A stretch of 64,000 bases of DNA, taken from NCBI GenBank assembly GCA_943788055.1, contig CALSOU010000009.1, positions 108,501-172,500 of the forward strand. Direction: 5' to 3'. Below are positions 19,935 through 30,400 of the stretch, piece by piece. A model generated the notes under the pieces. It ran no database searches. It worked only from the letters and a program-made list of their open reading frames with translations, and was not told the origin of the DNA. A program made the translations under genes and the position numbers. This stretch comes from an uncultured Saprospiraceae bacterium. Its GTDB lineage: Bacteria > Bacteroidota > Bacteroidia > Chitinophagales > Saprospiraceae. The stretch's first letter is position 1. The number at the start of each line of letters is the position of its first letter.

Positions 19935-21131
19935 CTACTTTTTGATGAATCGACCAACTGAAAGGCTGTCATCTTCCATAACCAAACTAACAAAGTAAGT
20001 TCCAGACGATAGATCTGCAATATATATTGTCTTTCCAGGATTTGAAAGAGATAGCACCACTTGTCCAACTGTATTTCTAATTTCAAGACCTTTGACTTCT
20101 TGATCGTTACCCGAAATACTGAATTCATTTGATACAGGATTTGGATAGATGTTAATCTCCTCTGCCTCTACCTCAAAAACTGAAGTTGGACTAAGAGGGA
20201 GTATATAACGCATCATATCATTCTTATCTCCTTCATCAGCTCGTCCAGCAAGAAAATACACTTCATTTTCTATCAGAAAAGAACCTGGAGCCCATCTTCC
20301 ACTTCCAGGATGCGAAGGCATAACTTCCCAAGAGTCCGTGAGCGGGTCATATTCCCAAAACTCGCCAACCTCGAAATTTGTATGATCTTCACCCTGACCG
20401 CTCAAAACATAACCTTTTCCATTGTAGCTAAATTGCGTTCCTGCAACTCTTCCTTCCCCTGGAAAATCATTCATTTGAGTCCAAGTATCGTCCTCAACAT
20501 TGTATCTGTAAAATGTATTGTAAATATCAGACTGGTGGTGTCCGAAACCTGCATAAGGAACATCATCTACGGTAAATTGGTATGGATGATGTCTTTGGGG
20601 TCCAGGAAATTCAGCTATCTCTTTCCAAGAATCAGTTGCAATTGTATAAGCCCACCAATCTTTAAGATCTCCATTATTATTTCCTAAGCCTACATAGATT
20701 ACTCCGCCAGCTTCTAAGAATGCCGGATGTGTTCTACCTTGACATGGACAGACGGCAAGTTCGTTCCATTCACCTGTTTGAGAATCAAAAGACCACATAT
20801 CGTTCAGATGTTGGTCAAGATTTCTACCAAATCCGACATAGCCTTTTCCTTCATACGCTATTCCATAAGAAAAGCTCCTCGCAGGACCAGGAAAATCATC
20901 CATAGTTTCCCACGCATCCATGTCTGGAATATATCTTGCAAAATCATTGGTTGCAAAAGTACTAGGTGTAGAACCTGTCAATACATATCCTATACCATCG
21001 ATAGAAAAAGTTACAGGGTGATGTCTCTCATCCATCGGCAGAGACGCCACTGATTCCCACTGCGCATGCATAGAGACTGTGAACAATAATGAAGCTATCA
21101 GAAATAATGAAGAAAGTAAACGTATTACCAT
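19935..21131 (-). CDS. Kelch-repeat protein exported by T9SS
   Basis: A protein of about 398 residues with a signal peptide (VIRLLSSLFLIASLLFTVSMHAQ), about six Kelch-type repeats of roughly 50 residues (recurring GIAYEGKGYVGFG..., W..., DFPGPAR... patterns) that should form a beta-propeller, and a C-terminal type A T9SS sorting domain (INIYPNPVSNEFSISG ... GTYFVSLVMEDDSLSVGRF). It should therefore be secreted and fixed at the cell surface. An open extension upstream to 21203 is rejected because the signal peptide starts at ATG 21131. Binding partner unknown; a carbohydrate is plausible given the adjacent GH113-like gene. Confidence 0.88.
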   Translation of the reverse strand: MVIRLLSSLFLIASLLFTVSMHAQWESVASLPMDERHHPVTFSIDGIGYVLTGSTPSTFATNDFARYIPDMDAWETMDDFPGPARSFSYGIAYEGKGYVGFGRNLDQHLNDMWSFDSQTGEWNELAVCPCQGRTHPAFLEAGGVIYVGLGNNNGDLKDWWAYTIATDSWKEIAEFPGPQRHHPYQFTVDDVPYAGFGHHQSDIYNTFYRYNVEDDTWTQMNDFPGEGRVAGTQFSYNGKGYVLSGQGEDHTNFEVGEFWEYDPLTDSWEVMPSHPGSGRWAPGSFLIENEVYFLAGRADEGDKNDMMRYILPLSPTSVFEVEAEEINIYPNPVSNEFSISGNDQEVKGLEIRNTVGQVVLSLSNPGKTIYIADLSSGTYFVSLVMEDDSLSVGRFIKK

Positions 21132-21301
21132 TGGACAGATCTTATTTTTAGTGAGTAAAACTGTGTAATTTAACAATAGCCAAAGAAACAAGTTGATACT
21201 CACTTCAAACTAGGAAAAGTCTGAAATGTTTAGCTTTTGTCGTCTAAAACAGATTTGCAATATGAGATCTGTCGGTGTAAAACTGATATGTTTGCCTATG
21301 A

Positions 21302-23326
21302 TTATTGGGCTTCATTAGCAGTCGTACCACATTCCATAAATTCTTTGTAGGCCTTAGCATCATCGTAGTACCCTCTTGGATGCCCGAGAATCTCTTCCTC
21401 ATTTGACATCATAACATAGAGTGGCTGTGCATTTTTCTCAAAATTGACGATCTGAAAATCTGCCCATTTATTACCTACATTCTTGATTTTTGTATTTCTA
21501 GAGGCAGACACATATTGCTTGTCTAATTTCTTATCATCATCACAGTACAAAGACAGTAAAACCCAATCATTTTTGAGTGCAGAATATATCTCGTCTTTTA
21601 CCCAGATCTTGTCCTCAGTTTTACGGCAATTTACACATCCATATCCTGTAAAATCCAAGAATATAGGTTTGTTTACCTTTTTGGCGTAAGCCAATCCTTC
21701 ATCGTATTCTTTGAAACAAGGAATATTGTTTGCACAAAGAGTGTAAGAAGGGAATTCTTGCTTGATCGCAGGATCTAGCGCTGGTGGCTTCAAAAGGAAG
21801 TTGTAACCAGCTGGTGGTAAAATTCCACTGAATAGACTTAATCCTCGATATGTTTCCGTTTTCTGATTTACGAAAAAACCACTTACTAAATACACCAAGG
21901 TCACCAAAGAAATACCTGCAAATCCAAGTCTAACTGGGCTAAGTTTTTTTATCGGACTATCGTGCGGGAATTTTATCAATCCAAAGAGATATAAAGTCAT
22001 CCCAATTGCAATCAATACCCATAATCCAAGAAACAGCTCATACTTTAAAAATCCCCAGTGGTTTGTCATATCCGCGACGCTTAAGAATTTAAACGCGAGT
22101 GCTAATTCAAGAAATCCTAAAACCACCTTCACACTATTCATCCAAGATCCACTTCGTGGCAGGCTATTCAGCCAAGATGGAAATGCCGCAAAAAGTCCAA
22201 ATGGAATCGCCAATGCAAGTGAAAACCCTAACATGACAATGGCTGGCCCCAAATAACTACCCGAGGAGGCCGCTTGAACAATGGCGGAACCAATGATAGG
22301 TCCTGTACATGAAAATGAAACTAGTGCCAAAGTGAAAGCCATAAAGAAAATCCCTAGCAAACCACCTTTGTCTGCCATCTTATCACTTTTGCTTGACCAT
22401 GAGCTAGGTAACGTGATTTCGTAATATCCAAAAAAGGAAAATGCAAAGATTATGAATACTGCAAAAAATATAGTGTTTGCAATCCAATTCGTAGACAACC
22501 TATTCAGCGCCTCTGCACCAAAAACACCCGTAATCAAAAGTCCTAATAGAACATAAATTACGATGATAGAACCACCATAAATCAACCCGTTAACTAATCC
22601 ACTTCGTTTCGTATCTTTTGTAAAAAATGATACTGTCAGTGGAATCATAGGGAAAACACACGGTGTTAGTAGCGCCAAAAGACCACCTAGAAATCCAAAT
22701 AAGAAAGTATAGAAGAAATTCTGGCTTATTTCAGTCACTTCACCGCAATCTCCCACTGGATCTTGCAACGAGTTAATGATATTCATATTTCTTTGATCAA
22801 GCGCCTCCCCTTCTATTACAGCTGCTGAAGCATCTGAACCATCAAGTGTAATCACGAAATCAACAAAAGTTGGAGGTAAACATCTCGTATCATCACACGT
22901 CATAAACTCTACCGCACCAATAATTGGCTCACTAATATCAGTTACCCTAATCTTCTGCTTGATTACAAATGCTTCATCTCCTAAGAACTTAATAACATTT
23001 GTTCCCTCAAATAAGGGATCAGGACCTTCTTTTCTATGTCCAAACTCTTCTGCATCTCCTATTAACTCAGCGCCCTTAATTGAATCATAATATATAGCCG
23101 TAGGAACAGGCCCACCTTCTCCAGTAAACTGAGAATACACATTCCATTCATCATCTATCTCCGCTGTAAAGATTAATTCGTAATCTGAATCACTAATCTT
23201 ATTAAAACTAGTTTCCCATTTTACAGGTTCGAGAATCTGAGCAAAACTCATCTGAGAACCTAATAAAAAGAACAAAAGAATTCCTAATGTTGATCTATAT
23301 ATCGTATTTGAAAAGGGCAATGTCAT
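21302..23326 (-). CDS. dsbD: DsbD-type thiol:disulfide interchange protein
   Basis: A 674-residue three-domain reductant conduit. After a signal peptide come an N-terminal periplasmic DsbD-alpha domain (about 30-170, with Cys pair in MTCDDTRCLPP), eight or so membrane helices (about 200-480, with TPCVFPMIPLT and SCTGPIIGSA carrying the transmembrane cysteines) and a C-terminal thioredoxin-like domain with GYGCVNCRKTE. It moves electrons from cytoplasmic thioredoxin to periplasmic proteins such as cytochrome c assembly factors. A separate DsbD-alpha-like protein is encoded 65 bases upstream, so the pair likely acts together. Confidence 0.92.
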   Translation of the reverse strand: MTLPFSNTIYRSTLGILLFFLLGSQMSFAQILEPVKWETSFNKISDSDYELIFTAEIDDEWNVYSQFTGEGGPVPTAIYYDSIKGAELIGDAEEFGHRKEGPDPLFEGTNVIKFLGDEAFVIKQKIRVTDISEPIIGAVEFMTCDDTRCLPPTFVDFVITLDGSDASAAVIEGEALDQRNMNIINSLQDPVGDCGEVTEISQNFFYTFLFGFLGGLLALLTPCVFPMIPLTVSFFTKDTKRSGLVNGLIYGGSIIVIYVLLGLLITGVFGAEALNRLSTNWIANTIFFAVFIIFAFSFFGYYEITLPSSWSSKSDKMADKGGLLGIFFMAFTLALVSFSCTGPIIGSAIVQAASSGSYLGPAIVMLGFSLALAIPFGLFAAFPSWLNSLPRSGSWMNSVKVVLGFLELALAFKFLSVADMTNHWGFLKYELFLGLWVLIAIGMTLYLFGLIKFPHDSPIKKLSPVRLGFAGISLVTLVYLVSGFFVNQKTETYRGLSLFSGILPPAGYNFLLKPPALDPAIKQEFPSYTLCANNIPCFKEYDEGLAYAKKVNKPIFLDFTGYGCVNCRKTEDKIWVKDEIYSALKNDWVLLSLYCDDDKKLDKQYVSASRNTKIKNVGNKWADFQIVNFEKNAQPLYVMMSNEEEILGHPRGYYDDAKAYKEFMECGTTANEAQ

Positions 23327-23391
23327 AAAGCTAAATTATTTCGGAACGCAAGATAAAACTATTCTTGAATTTAGTGAGATGGGTTAAAGGA

Positions 23392-23865
23392 TCAATTTGA
23401 AAGCTTGGCCTGAAAACTAATCTCCTTTGGAGGCAAACATTTGATATCGTTACAAGTCATATACATTACTCTACCAGTTACTCGACTTAAAGTACTCCGC
23501 GCCGTTAAGTTCTGACTGAAGGTTGCAGGACCCTTGTATTTTGTTAATTCCATTCCAAACATTTCATCCATTTTCTTGATACCATTTTCAGGTTCTTTGA
23601 AATCACCAATGAGTTGTGCACCCTCAGGAAGCTCTACCTCGAATGATGTAGGAATCGGACCGTCGTCGTCTATAAATTGAGAGTAAATCACCCAACCTGG
23701 TTCTGTTTCAGCGGTAACGCCTAGTCGATATTTACCTTCTTCTACTATGGTAAGATCTGCGTACCATTTCACGGGATCAATCATGCTTTGCTGGGCACGT
23801 AAACTCGTTAAGCCTAAGATAAAAAAGATGAAAAGACAAACGTATGCGAAATGTGTATATTTCAT
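23392..23865 (-). CDS. Solo DsbD-alpha-like periplasmic protein
   Basis: A 157-residue secreted protein with a signal peptide (residues 1-24, cleaved near LRAQ) followed by a single domain that clearly resembles the N-terminal domain of the adjacent DsbD: PVKWYADLTIVEEGKYRLGV, YSQFIDDDGPIPTSFEV and the redox pair YMTCNDIKCLPP. It has no membrane or thioredoxin part. It probably accepts electrons from DsbD and passes them to a periplasmic client, or is a duplicated module with its own target. Seen: paralogy and the Cys pair. Inferred: partnership. Confidence 0.8.
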   Translation of the reverse strand: MKYTHFAYVCLFIFFILGLTSLRAQQSMIDPVKWYADLTIVEEGKYRLGVTAETEPGWVIYSQFIDDDGPIPTSFEVELPEGAQLIGDFKEPENGIKKMDEMFGMELTKYKGPATFSQNLTARSTLSRVTGRVMYMTCNDIKCLPPKEISFQAKLSN

Positions 23866-23992
23866 AGAATGAAGTTATAAGGTCTTGATCTCAAGTTTGG
23901 ATCGAATGTAAAATTAATACCCTTTGGCAAGCTTAAATATCTTAAGCCAATAATTAAATGAATATTAACGTACTACTAGCCAAATACAGAGT

Positions 23993-24985
23993 TTACATTA
24001 AAATATTAACAGCATTATTGAAGTGCAAGTACAGAACACCTCCTAGAATCACTACATGTACAAACTCCTCAACATATGGCGCTTTAATCCATTCTATCAC
24101 AATCCCAACAATAATCGATAGAGGCATGGCTAGTATCAATAGATTGGTTGTATTTCGTTCATCAATAAAAAATATTGTAAAAAAAGACGTCAGTAAAAAC
24201 CAGTACAGGATATTAATCTTCTTTTGCACTTGTAGTGTTTTCTTCGATCGCATACGAGCGTAAAAGAAAATAGCTGTCAGTATTATAGCTCCATAAACAA
24301 ATAATGGAATGATATCAATCAGGCTTAGGTCTGAGAACCAGTTGAAAATACTGCGATTCACCTCATATCCATCAAAAATATTGAAATCTGCTCCTAGATA
24401 GTATAAGAAACCAATTACGATAAAATAAGGCAAGACAAAACCGACAATCAGATTTGTGAACTCTCGTATCTTGAATGAATAAAGCGATATGAAACCTAAA
24501 AAAGCAGGTAATATATATATTACATAAGGTGTATAGAAAAGCGCTGATAAAGCGAAATAAAAGCCACTATCTAAAATCACAATACTTCTAGTACTCTTAC
24601 TATCAAACTTAAATACCGATAGCAATCCAATCATTACAAAAAAGTTAGCAATGTGGATTGCGGAGAAATTGAGAAAAACTTCCAGCCAACTGACTATAAT
24701 AATATAAAACAAGCCAGGAAGTAAGGTTTGATACCTTGATAGGCGATGCTTTATTACAAGTCGATTGACTAAAATCGCAGTCAAAGCAATAATAAAGTTG
24801 ATTACGATCAAAGACAACAAGACACGATCTTCAAAAGACTCCAAGAACAAACTGTACAGAACACCTGCTGTCTTCATCTTCTCTGGAGCTTGATATAAGT
24901 AGAAACAGGCCATACGCACGATAAACGTGTATGGGATTAACATCAGTGTAGTGAAGAAATTGTTCTGTCTAAAGAACTGTATCAT
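23993..24985 (-). CDS. DUF6427-type multi-pass membrane protein
   Basis: A 330-residue integral membrane protein with about nine hydrophobic helices and almost no soluble loops. The opening MIQFFRQNNFFTTLMLIPYT is typical of a family restricted to Bacteroidota that is listed as DUF6427, as far as I recognise it. No transport or enzymatic motif is visible. A CAAAAGTA sequence at 25041-25048 gives TACTTTTG on the minus strand, a possible -7 box. Confidence 0.7.
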   Translation of the reverse strand: MIQFFRQNNFFTTLMLIPYTFIVRMACFYLYQAPEKMKTAGVLYSLFLESFEDRVLLSLIVINFIIALTAILVNRLVIKHRLSRYQTLLPGLFYIIIVSWLEVFLNFSAIHIANFFVMIGLLSVFKFDSKSTRSIVILDSGFYFALSALFYTPYVIYILPAFLGFISLYSFKIREFTNLIVGFVLPYFIVIGFLYYLGADFNIFDGYEVNRSIFNWFSDLSLIDIIPLFVYGAIILTAIFFYARMRSKKTLQVQKKINILYWFLLTSFFTIFFIDERNTTNLLILAMPLSIIVGIVIEWIKAPYVEEFVHVVILGGVLYLHFNNAVNILM

Positions 24986-25149
24986 AATACGCTTGTTATA
25001 CTCTTTCGCAAGACTTTAAGTCTACTCATAAAGTGTTTTGCAAAAGTAGGTATTTTTGTGGATTGCGATAGGAAATAGAGTTATGATACTAATGCAATCG
25101 TGGAAATGCGAAATCAGAGTTTCATGGTGCAATAGTATTTATAATCAAG

Positions 25150-25157
25150 TATATTTG
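25150..25157 (+). promoter_or_regulatory. -7 promoter box of the polyprenyl synthase gene
   Basis: TATATTTG matches TAnnTTTG and lies 50 bases before the ATG at 25207. No TTG box stands at the expected distance. Confidence 0.5.
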
Positions 25158-25206
25158 GCCGCTGAAACGCTAGAGGAAAGAATTTGATCTTCAGTAAAAA
25201 CCTTGC

Positions 25207-26181
25207 ATGTCAAAAGCATTGGACAATATAAAATCGGTGATTCAATCTGAATTGGATCAGTTTGATAAGCACTTTAAGCATGCGATGAAGAGCAATGTCG
25301 GCTTATTGGAAAAAATCACCTACTACATCGTTCAAAGCAAAGGGAAGCAAATTCGGCCTATGTTCGTTTTTCTATCGGCAAAATCCATTGGCGACATTAA
25401 CGATACCACATACAATTCGGCCTCACTGATAGAACTACTCCATACCGCAAGTCTAGTCCACGACGACGTGGTCGACGAATCATACAAAAGACGTGGGTTT
25501 TTCTCCATTAATGCATTGTGGAAAAACAAGATTTCTGTTCTGGTAGGTGACTACTTTTTATCCAAGGGTTTACTACTATCATTAGAAAACAAGAACTACA
25601 GAGGTCTGCATATTATCAGTAACGCCGTTCGCGAAATTGCGGAAGGAGAATTAATGCAAATCGAAAAAGCGAGAAAGCTCGATATTGAAGAGAAAGTATA
25701 TTTTGAAATAATACGTCAGAAAACGGCCTCTTTGATAGCTGCTGCTTGTAGTGCAGGAGTAGCATCGGTTACTGAAGATTCTGAAGTAGTAGAACAATTC
25801 AGGCTTTTTGGTGAATACGCAGGAATTGCATTTCAGATTAAGGATGATCTTTTTGATTATGGAACCACAGATGTGGGAAAACCACTTGGTATCGATATCA
25901 AAGAGCAAAAAATGACCTTACCTCTGATACATGTTTTAGAAAAATCCAATAAAACCCAGAAACGTTGGGCTAAAAATATCGTAAAGCGACATCATAAGGA
26001 TAAGCAGAAGGTTAACGAGTTAATCCATTACGTCAAAGATCAAGGAGGACTCGAATACGCTACTTCCAAGATGCACACTTATAAAAATATGGCGCTTGAT
26101 ATATTAAAAACTATTCCTCAGAACGACTCGACTCTTGCACTTAAACAACTCGTCGCATACTCGATTGATCGAAAAAAATAA
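25207..26181 (+). CDS. Polyprenyl diphosphate synthase (long chain)
   Basis: A 324-residue trans-isoprenyl diphosphate synthase. The first aspartate-rich motif is HDDVVDESYKRRG and the second is KDDLFDYG, both with magnesium-binding aspartates intact; GKQIRPMFV holds the basic residues for isopentenyl diphosphate. It probably makes the side chain of menaquinone (a heptaprenyl to octaprenyl product), the quinone of Bacteroidota, but product length cannot be read with certainty. It stands alone with its own promoter and precedes sbcD by 81 bases. Confidence 0.92.
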   Translation: MSKALDNIKSVIQSELDQFDKHFKHAMKSNVGLLEKITYYIVQSKGKQIRPMFVFLSAKSIGDINDTTYNSASLIELLHTASLVHDDVVDESYKRRGFFSINALWKNKISVLVGDYFLSKGLLLSLENKNYRGLHIISNAVREIAEGELMQIEKARKLDIEEKVYFEIIRQKTASLIAAACSAGVASVTEDSEVVEQFRLFGEYAGIAFQIKDDLFDYGTTDVGKPLGIDIKEQKMTLPLIHVLEKSNKTQKRWAKNIVKRHHKDKQKVNELIHYVKDQGGLEYATSKMHTYKNMALDILKTIPQNDSTLALKQLVAYSIDRKK

Positions 26182-26249
26182 AGATTTACTTCTAGCGACT
26201 TTTTCCCACATCATCACTTTTCGTACATCGCTTTAAGAACATCAATGCT

Positions 26250-26257
26250 TACATTTG
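26250..26257 (+). promoter_or_regulatory. -7 box placed for a leaderless sbcD transcript
   Basis: TACATTTG fits TAnnTTTG and ends 5 bases before the sbcD ATG at 26263, so transcription would start at or within a few bases of that codon. Confidence 0.4.
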
Positions 26258-26262
26258 TAGGT

Positions 26263-27486
26263 ATGAAAATTCTGCACACTGCCGATTGGCACATTGGAAA
26301 ATCTCTTTACAAATATGAGCTCTACGATGATATAGGCTTATTTTTTCAAGACTTGCTGACAATCATTGGCGAAGAGGAGGTTGATGTTTTACTAATTTCT
26401 GGAGACATTTTTGATCTTGCCAACCCTTCCAATAAGGATAAGGAACTCTACTATCAATTCCTTGCAGATCTCCTTAAGGTTAAAGTTCACGTAGTGATCA
26501 CTGCGGGGAATCACGACAGCGCACGTATGATTGAAGCCCCAGCGACACTGATGAAAAACCTTAATATTCACTTAGTTGGGCAAGGTACAGATCTCGAAAA
26601 ACAATTAGTTCATTTGGATTTGGGTCGCGGCCCAAAAGAGCGAAATGAAATCGTTATAGCCGCAGTACCATTTCTGCGCGATAGAGACGTCAAAACATCT
26701 CAAGCTGGGGAATCAGTGTCTGTAAAAGCAAAGAACCTTGCGGACGGAATCGTGCAACACTACCAAAATATTTATGATATAATCCAAGACAAGCACCCGG
26801 GAGTTCCTTCGATCGCCATGGGCCATCTTCATATGCAAGGGTCATCTACTTCAGATTCAGAGCGAGATATTCCCATCGGAAACCTCGGAGGGATTTCCGT
26901 GGAATCTTTCAATTTGGGATACGATTACGTTGCCCTAGGACATATTCATCGACCCCAAGTACTCAACAAGCAAGCTACAATACAGTATAGTGGCTCACCT
27001 ATTGCTCTAAGTTTTAGTGAACGAAAAGATCAAAAAAGAGTCGTGCTTTTGGAGCTTGACTCCAATCAAAAAATCTTGACAAAGCATATAGAACTCAGCG
27101 CATATCGTAAACTAATTAGATTTTCAGGTTCTTTAGATGTAATTAAAGCTAAGCTTTTGACTTTTAAAAACTCAGCACCTTTAAAAGCACTTGTTGAATT
27201 ACATGTTGAAGAAATCTCCTACGATCAAACAAAGATTCTTGAGCTACAAGAAGTTGCTTCGCTAAAAAACGAAGAATATGAAGTTGTTCACAACAAAATT
27301 AGATTTAGTGAGAAGCGAGATCACTTAACGACTGCTCGTTCCAAATCAACGATCGAAGAACTTAAACCTATTGATGTTTTTCGCTCTAAACTAGAAGATG
27401 AGTTTATCGATGAAGCGCAAAAAGACGCATTGGAAAAACTTTTTCTTGAACTCCTAGAAAAATGGGAATTACAACTTCAAGAATAA
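26263..27486 (+). CDS. sbcD: Nuclease SbcCD subunit D
   Basis: This is the metallophosphoesterase partner of SbcC; together they cut DNA hairpins and protein-blocked ends. Phosphoesterase motifs are TADWHIGK, LLISGDIFD, TAGNHDSAR and LGHIHRPQ, so the dinuclear metal site looks complete. I prefer ATG 26263 (MKILHTADWH) over the in-frame ATG 26245, because homologues begin here and because a promoter-like TACATTTG lies between the two. The protein has 407 residues. The sbcC gene begins 1 base after the sbcD stop codon, giving a tight operon. Confidence 0.95.
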   Translation: MKILHTADWHIGKSLYKYELYDDIGLFFQDLLTIIGEEEVDVLLISGDIFDLANPSNKDKELYYQFLADLLKVKVHVVITAGNHDSARMIEAPATLMKNLNIHLVGQGTDLEKQLVHLDLGRGPKERNEIVIAAVPFLRDRDVKTSQAGESVSVKAKNLADGIVQHYQNIYDIIQDKHPGVPSIAMGHLHMQGSSTSDSERDIPIGNLGGISVESFNLGYDYVALGHIHRPQVLNKQATIQYSGSPIALSFSERKDQKRVVLLELDSNQKILTKHIELSAYRKLIRFSGSLDVIKAKLLTFKNSAPLKALVELHVEEISYDQTKILELQEVASLKNEEYEVVHNKIRFSEKRDHLTTARSKSTIEELKPIDVFRSKLEDEFIDEAQKDALEKLFLELLEKWELQLQE

Positions 27487-27487
27487 T

Positions 27488-30400
27488 ATGAAAATTCACT
27501 CCCTTAATTTCCACAATATAAATAGTCTCAAGGGGACGCATTTGATAAACTTTGATGCCTATCCTTTGGATGATGCAGGCCTATTTGCAATCACAGGTCC
27601 AACCGGTTCAGGTAAATCAACCCTGTTGGATGTTATCACGCTAGCCCTCTACAACCAAGTTCCACGACTTGGAAAGATAAGTAGGTCTACGATAGAAAAT
27701 ATGGGGTCGATCGTGACACACTACACGACTGAGGCTTGGGCTGAAGTTGAATATACGAGTAATAATAAAAGATTCCGTAGTCGATGGTCAATTGCTTTTG
27801 CTAGAACAGGCAATCTAAAAGACTACGATATGGAAATAGTAGAATTACCTGCGGAGCAAGCTCTGGCATTAAAAAAGAGTGAAGTGCCAGAAAAAAATAA
27901 GGAGTTAATCGGTTTGACTTACGATCAGTTTATGAAGTCAATCCTACTTTCTCAAGGTGACTTCTCTAGATTCCTACAAGCCAAAAAAGATGAAAGGACC
28001 AAGTTACTTGAAGAAATTACAGGTACTTCAATCTATCGCAAATTAGGAAGTCTAGCTTTTGAACTGACTAAAGATAAGCAAGCAGAAGTCAGTCAGATTT
28101 CTTCTCAAATTGAGGCTATCTACGTTCTCGATAAAGAACAGCTAGACAAACTCAATCAAGAGCTGTCAGAATTGCAAGAAAAATCTCTGCAACTTCAAGA
28201 TAAATTGTCTCTAATTCAAAGCTTGCGACAAAGAAAGGAGGAAGCAGAATATATCGAAAACCAAAAAAAGGTTGTCGATATCAAAAAACAGCAACTACAG
28301 GAAGAAAAAGCAAGGTTCTCAGATGAAGCAATAAAACTTGAGCGTCATAATGAAGCAAAAAAGTACGAAGTACATATTCAACAATTGACAGCTACCAAAA
28401 ATCAAATTTCACACCTTAACTCAGAAATAAAAGAAAATCAAGGCAAGCAATCGGAATCTGATAAAATGAGGCAAGAAGCTCTCAATAGACTTTCTCAGCT
28501 ATCCAAAAGCGAAGTCACTGAAAATAGTTTCTATGAAACATTGACTTCCTTTGAAACTGAAATTCGAGAATATGATAAGCAGATAGATCGGATCAAAGAA
28601 GAGGGCGCGAAATTACGAAGCCGTATCGACAGAATTCATGCTCAACAGAAGGAGTTTTCTAGTGATTTTAATAATAAAATGTCTGGAAACACAGCTCTCG
28701 ATTTGATTGATAAAAAACTCCACAAACTATCACTGTCAAAAGAAGATCGAGCCGCCAATCTGAGAGAACAGCTAAATACGCTTCACCAGAAAAATCAAGT
28801 ATTAAAGTCTTACAGTGATGTTCATTATAGAATCGAGGAAATTCGTCATAGACTAAAACAAGTAGAGAAAAAGCAAGAATTAGTAGTCGAGAAAAAAGAT
28901 TGTGCCTTTCATTCGATTGAGAAGGAAAAAGAAAAACTAGCGAATACTGAGGAAAATATTAGATCAAAAAACAGAGAGTTTGAGCAACTAAAATCGGAAG
29001 CTAGTTTTGCCGAGCAACGAGCCATTCTGGAAGATGACAAACCCTGTCCACTTTGCGGATCTATTCATCATCCGTATGCACATGAGAAGGTGTTCAGTGA
29101 TTTAGGCAAAATCACAATGGAAATAGAACAACTAAAAGCATCTTTTGAAAACGAAAAAAGAGAGCTTAGTCAGATTGAAAAAACCCACTATCAGTACATT
29201 GCTCAACATGAACAACTTGAACATGAGATTAAAAAACTGAAACAGGAGTTAGGTGAGCAATCAAAGACTGCCGAAGAACAACGTAAACAGCACAAATGGA
29301 TTCTTAACATCGCTCCTGAAACTTGGAATCAAGAAATCGAAAATCATCAGGCTGAACTAGATCGCATTAACAAGAAACTTATTGAAATTGAAGAGCAAAA
29401 ATATCTTATCAACCTTAAAGATGAATACGAACAGTTTGTCTCAGTCACTGAGGAATATAAGACTATAAGCAATAAAAAAAATTCCAAATACAAAGGCAAA
29501 TCAATTACATCTGATACTGACCGAATTCAAAATCAATACACCAGTGCAAAAACAGCGATAGAAAACTTAAAGATTCAAGGTAAAAAGTTAGATTCTCAAT
29601 TACAGCAAGAAAACGCAAAGCTTCAAACTGCAATCAATGAACTAATTCCTATCCAAAAAGAGTACTCACTCGACAGTGCGGATCAATGCCGTGATCTACT
29701 TCTACCATTGGAAGAATACAAAAGAATTCTTTCAGCCAAGGAGAAGATTTCAAATGATGCAACCGAAATCAAAACACTAGAAAAATCCGTTGATGATAGT
29801 CAGAGAAAACACAATGAAGCACTCAAAATCCACGAAGAATCTGAATTACTTTTGCTAAATAGTCCATTAAGCGAGATTTTGGAAAAACAAGATCATATTT
29901 CAAGTACACTTAAGGAAGCAAATCAGAAAATAGGATCTATTCAAACACAACTGTCAGAGGATAAGAATCGACTGAAACAAATTAGACAGTTGGAAAAGGA
30001 GAAGAAAAGACTCCTTGAAACGAATAAGAACTGGATGCTACTAAATAGCATGATTGGTGATAGTCAAGGAAAGAAATTTTCTAATTATGCTCAAGACCTG
30101 ACGTTGATGCATTTACTAGTCCGAGCGAATGCAAGACTGGCCACGCTTTCTGACCGATATCAACTAAGCTTTAAATCGGGCGAAGAAGATCTTCTGGTTA
30201 TCGATCAATATCAAGGTGATACAGTCCGTGCAGTTAAGACGCTCAGCGGAGGCGAAACTTTCCTGTTGTCTCTTGCTCTTGCTTTGAGTTTAAGTGATTT
30301 TGCCTCGCACAAAGTCCAACTCGATAGTTTATTTATTGATGAAGGCTTCGGAACTCTAGATCAAGAGACACTCGATGTAGCAATGGGTACACTTGAAAAT

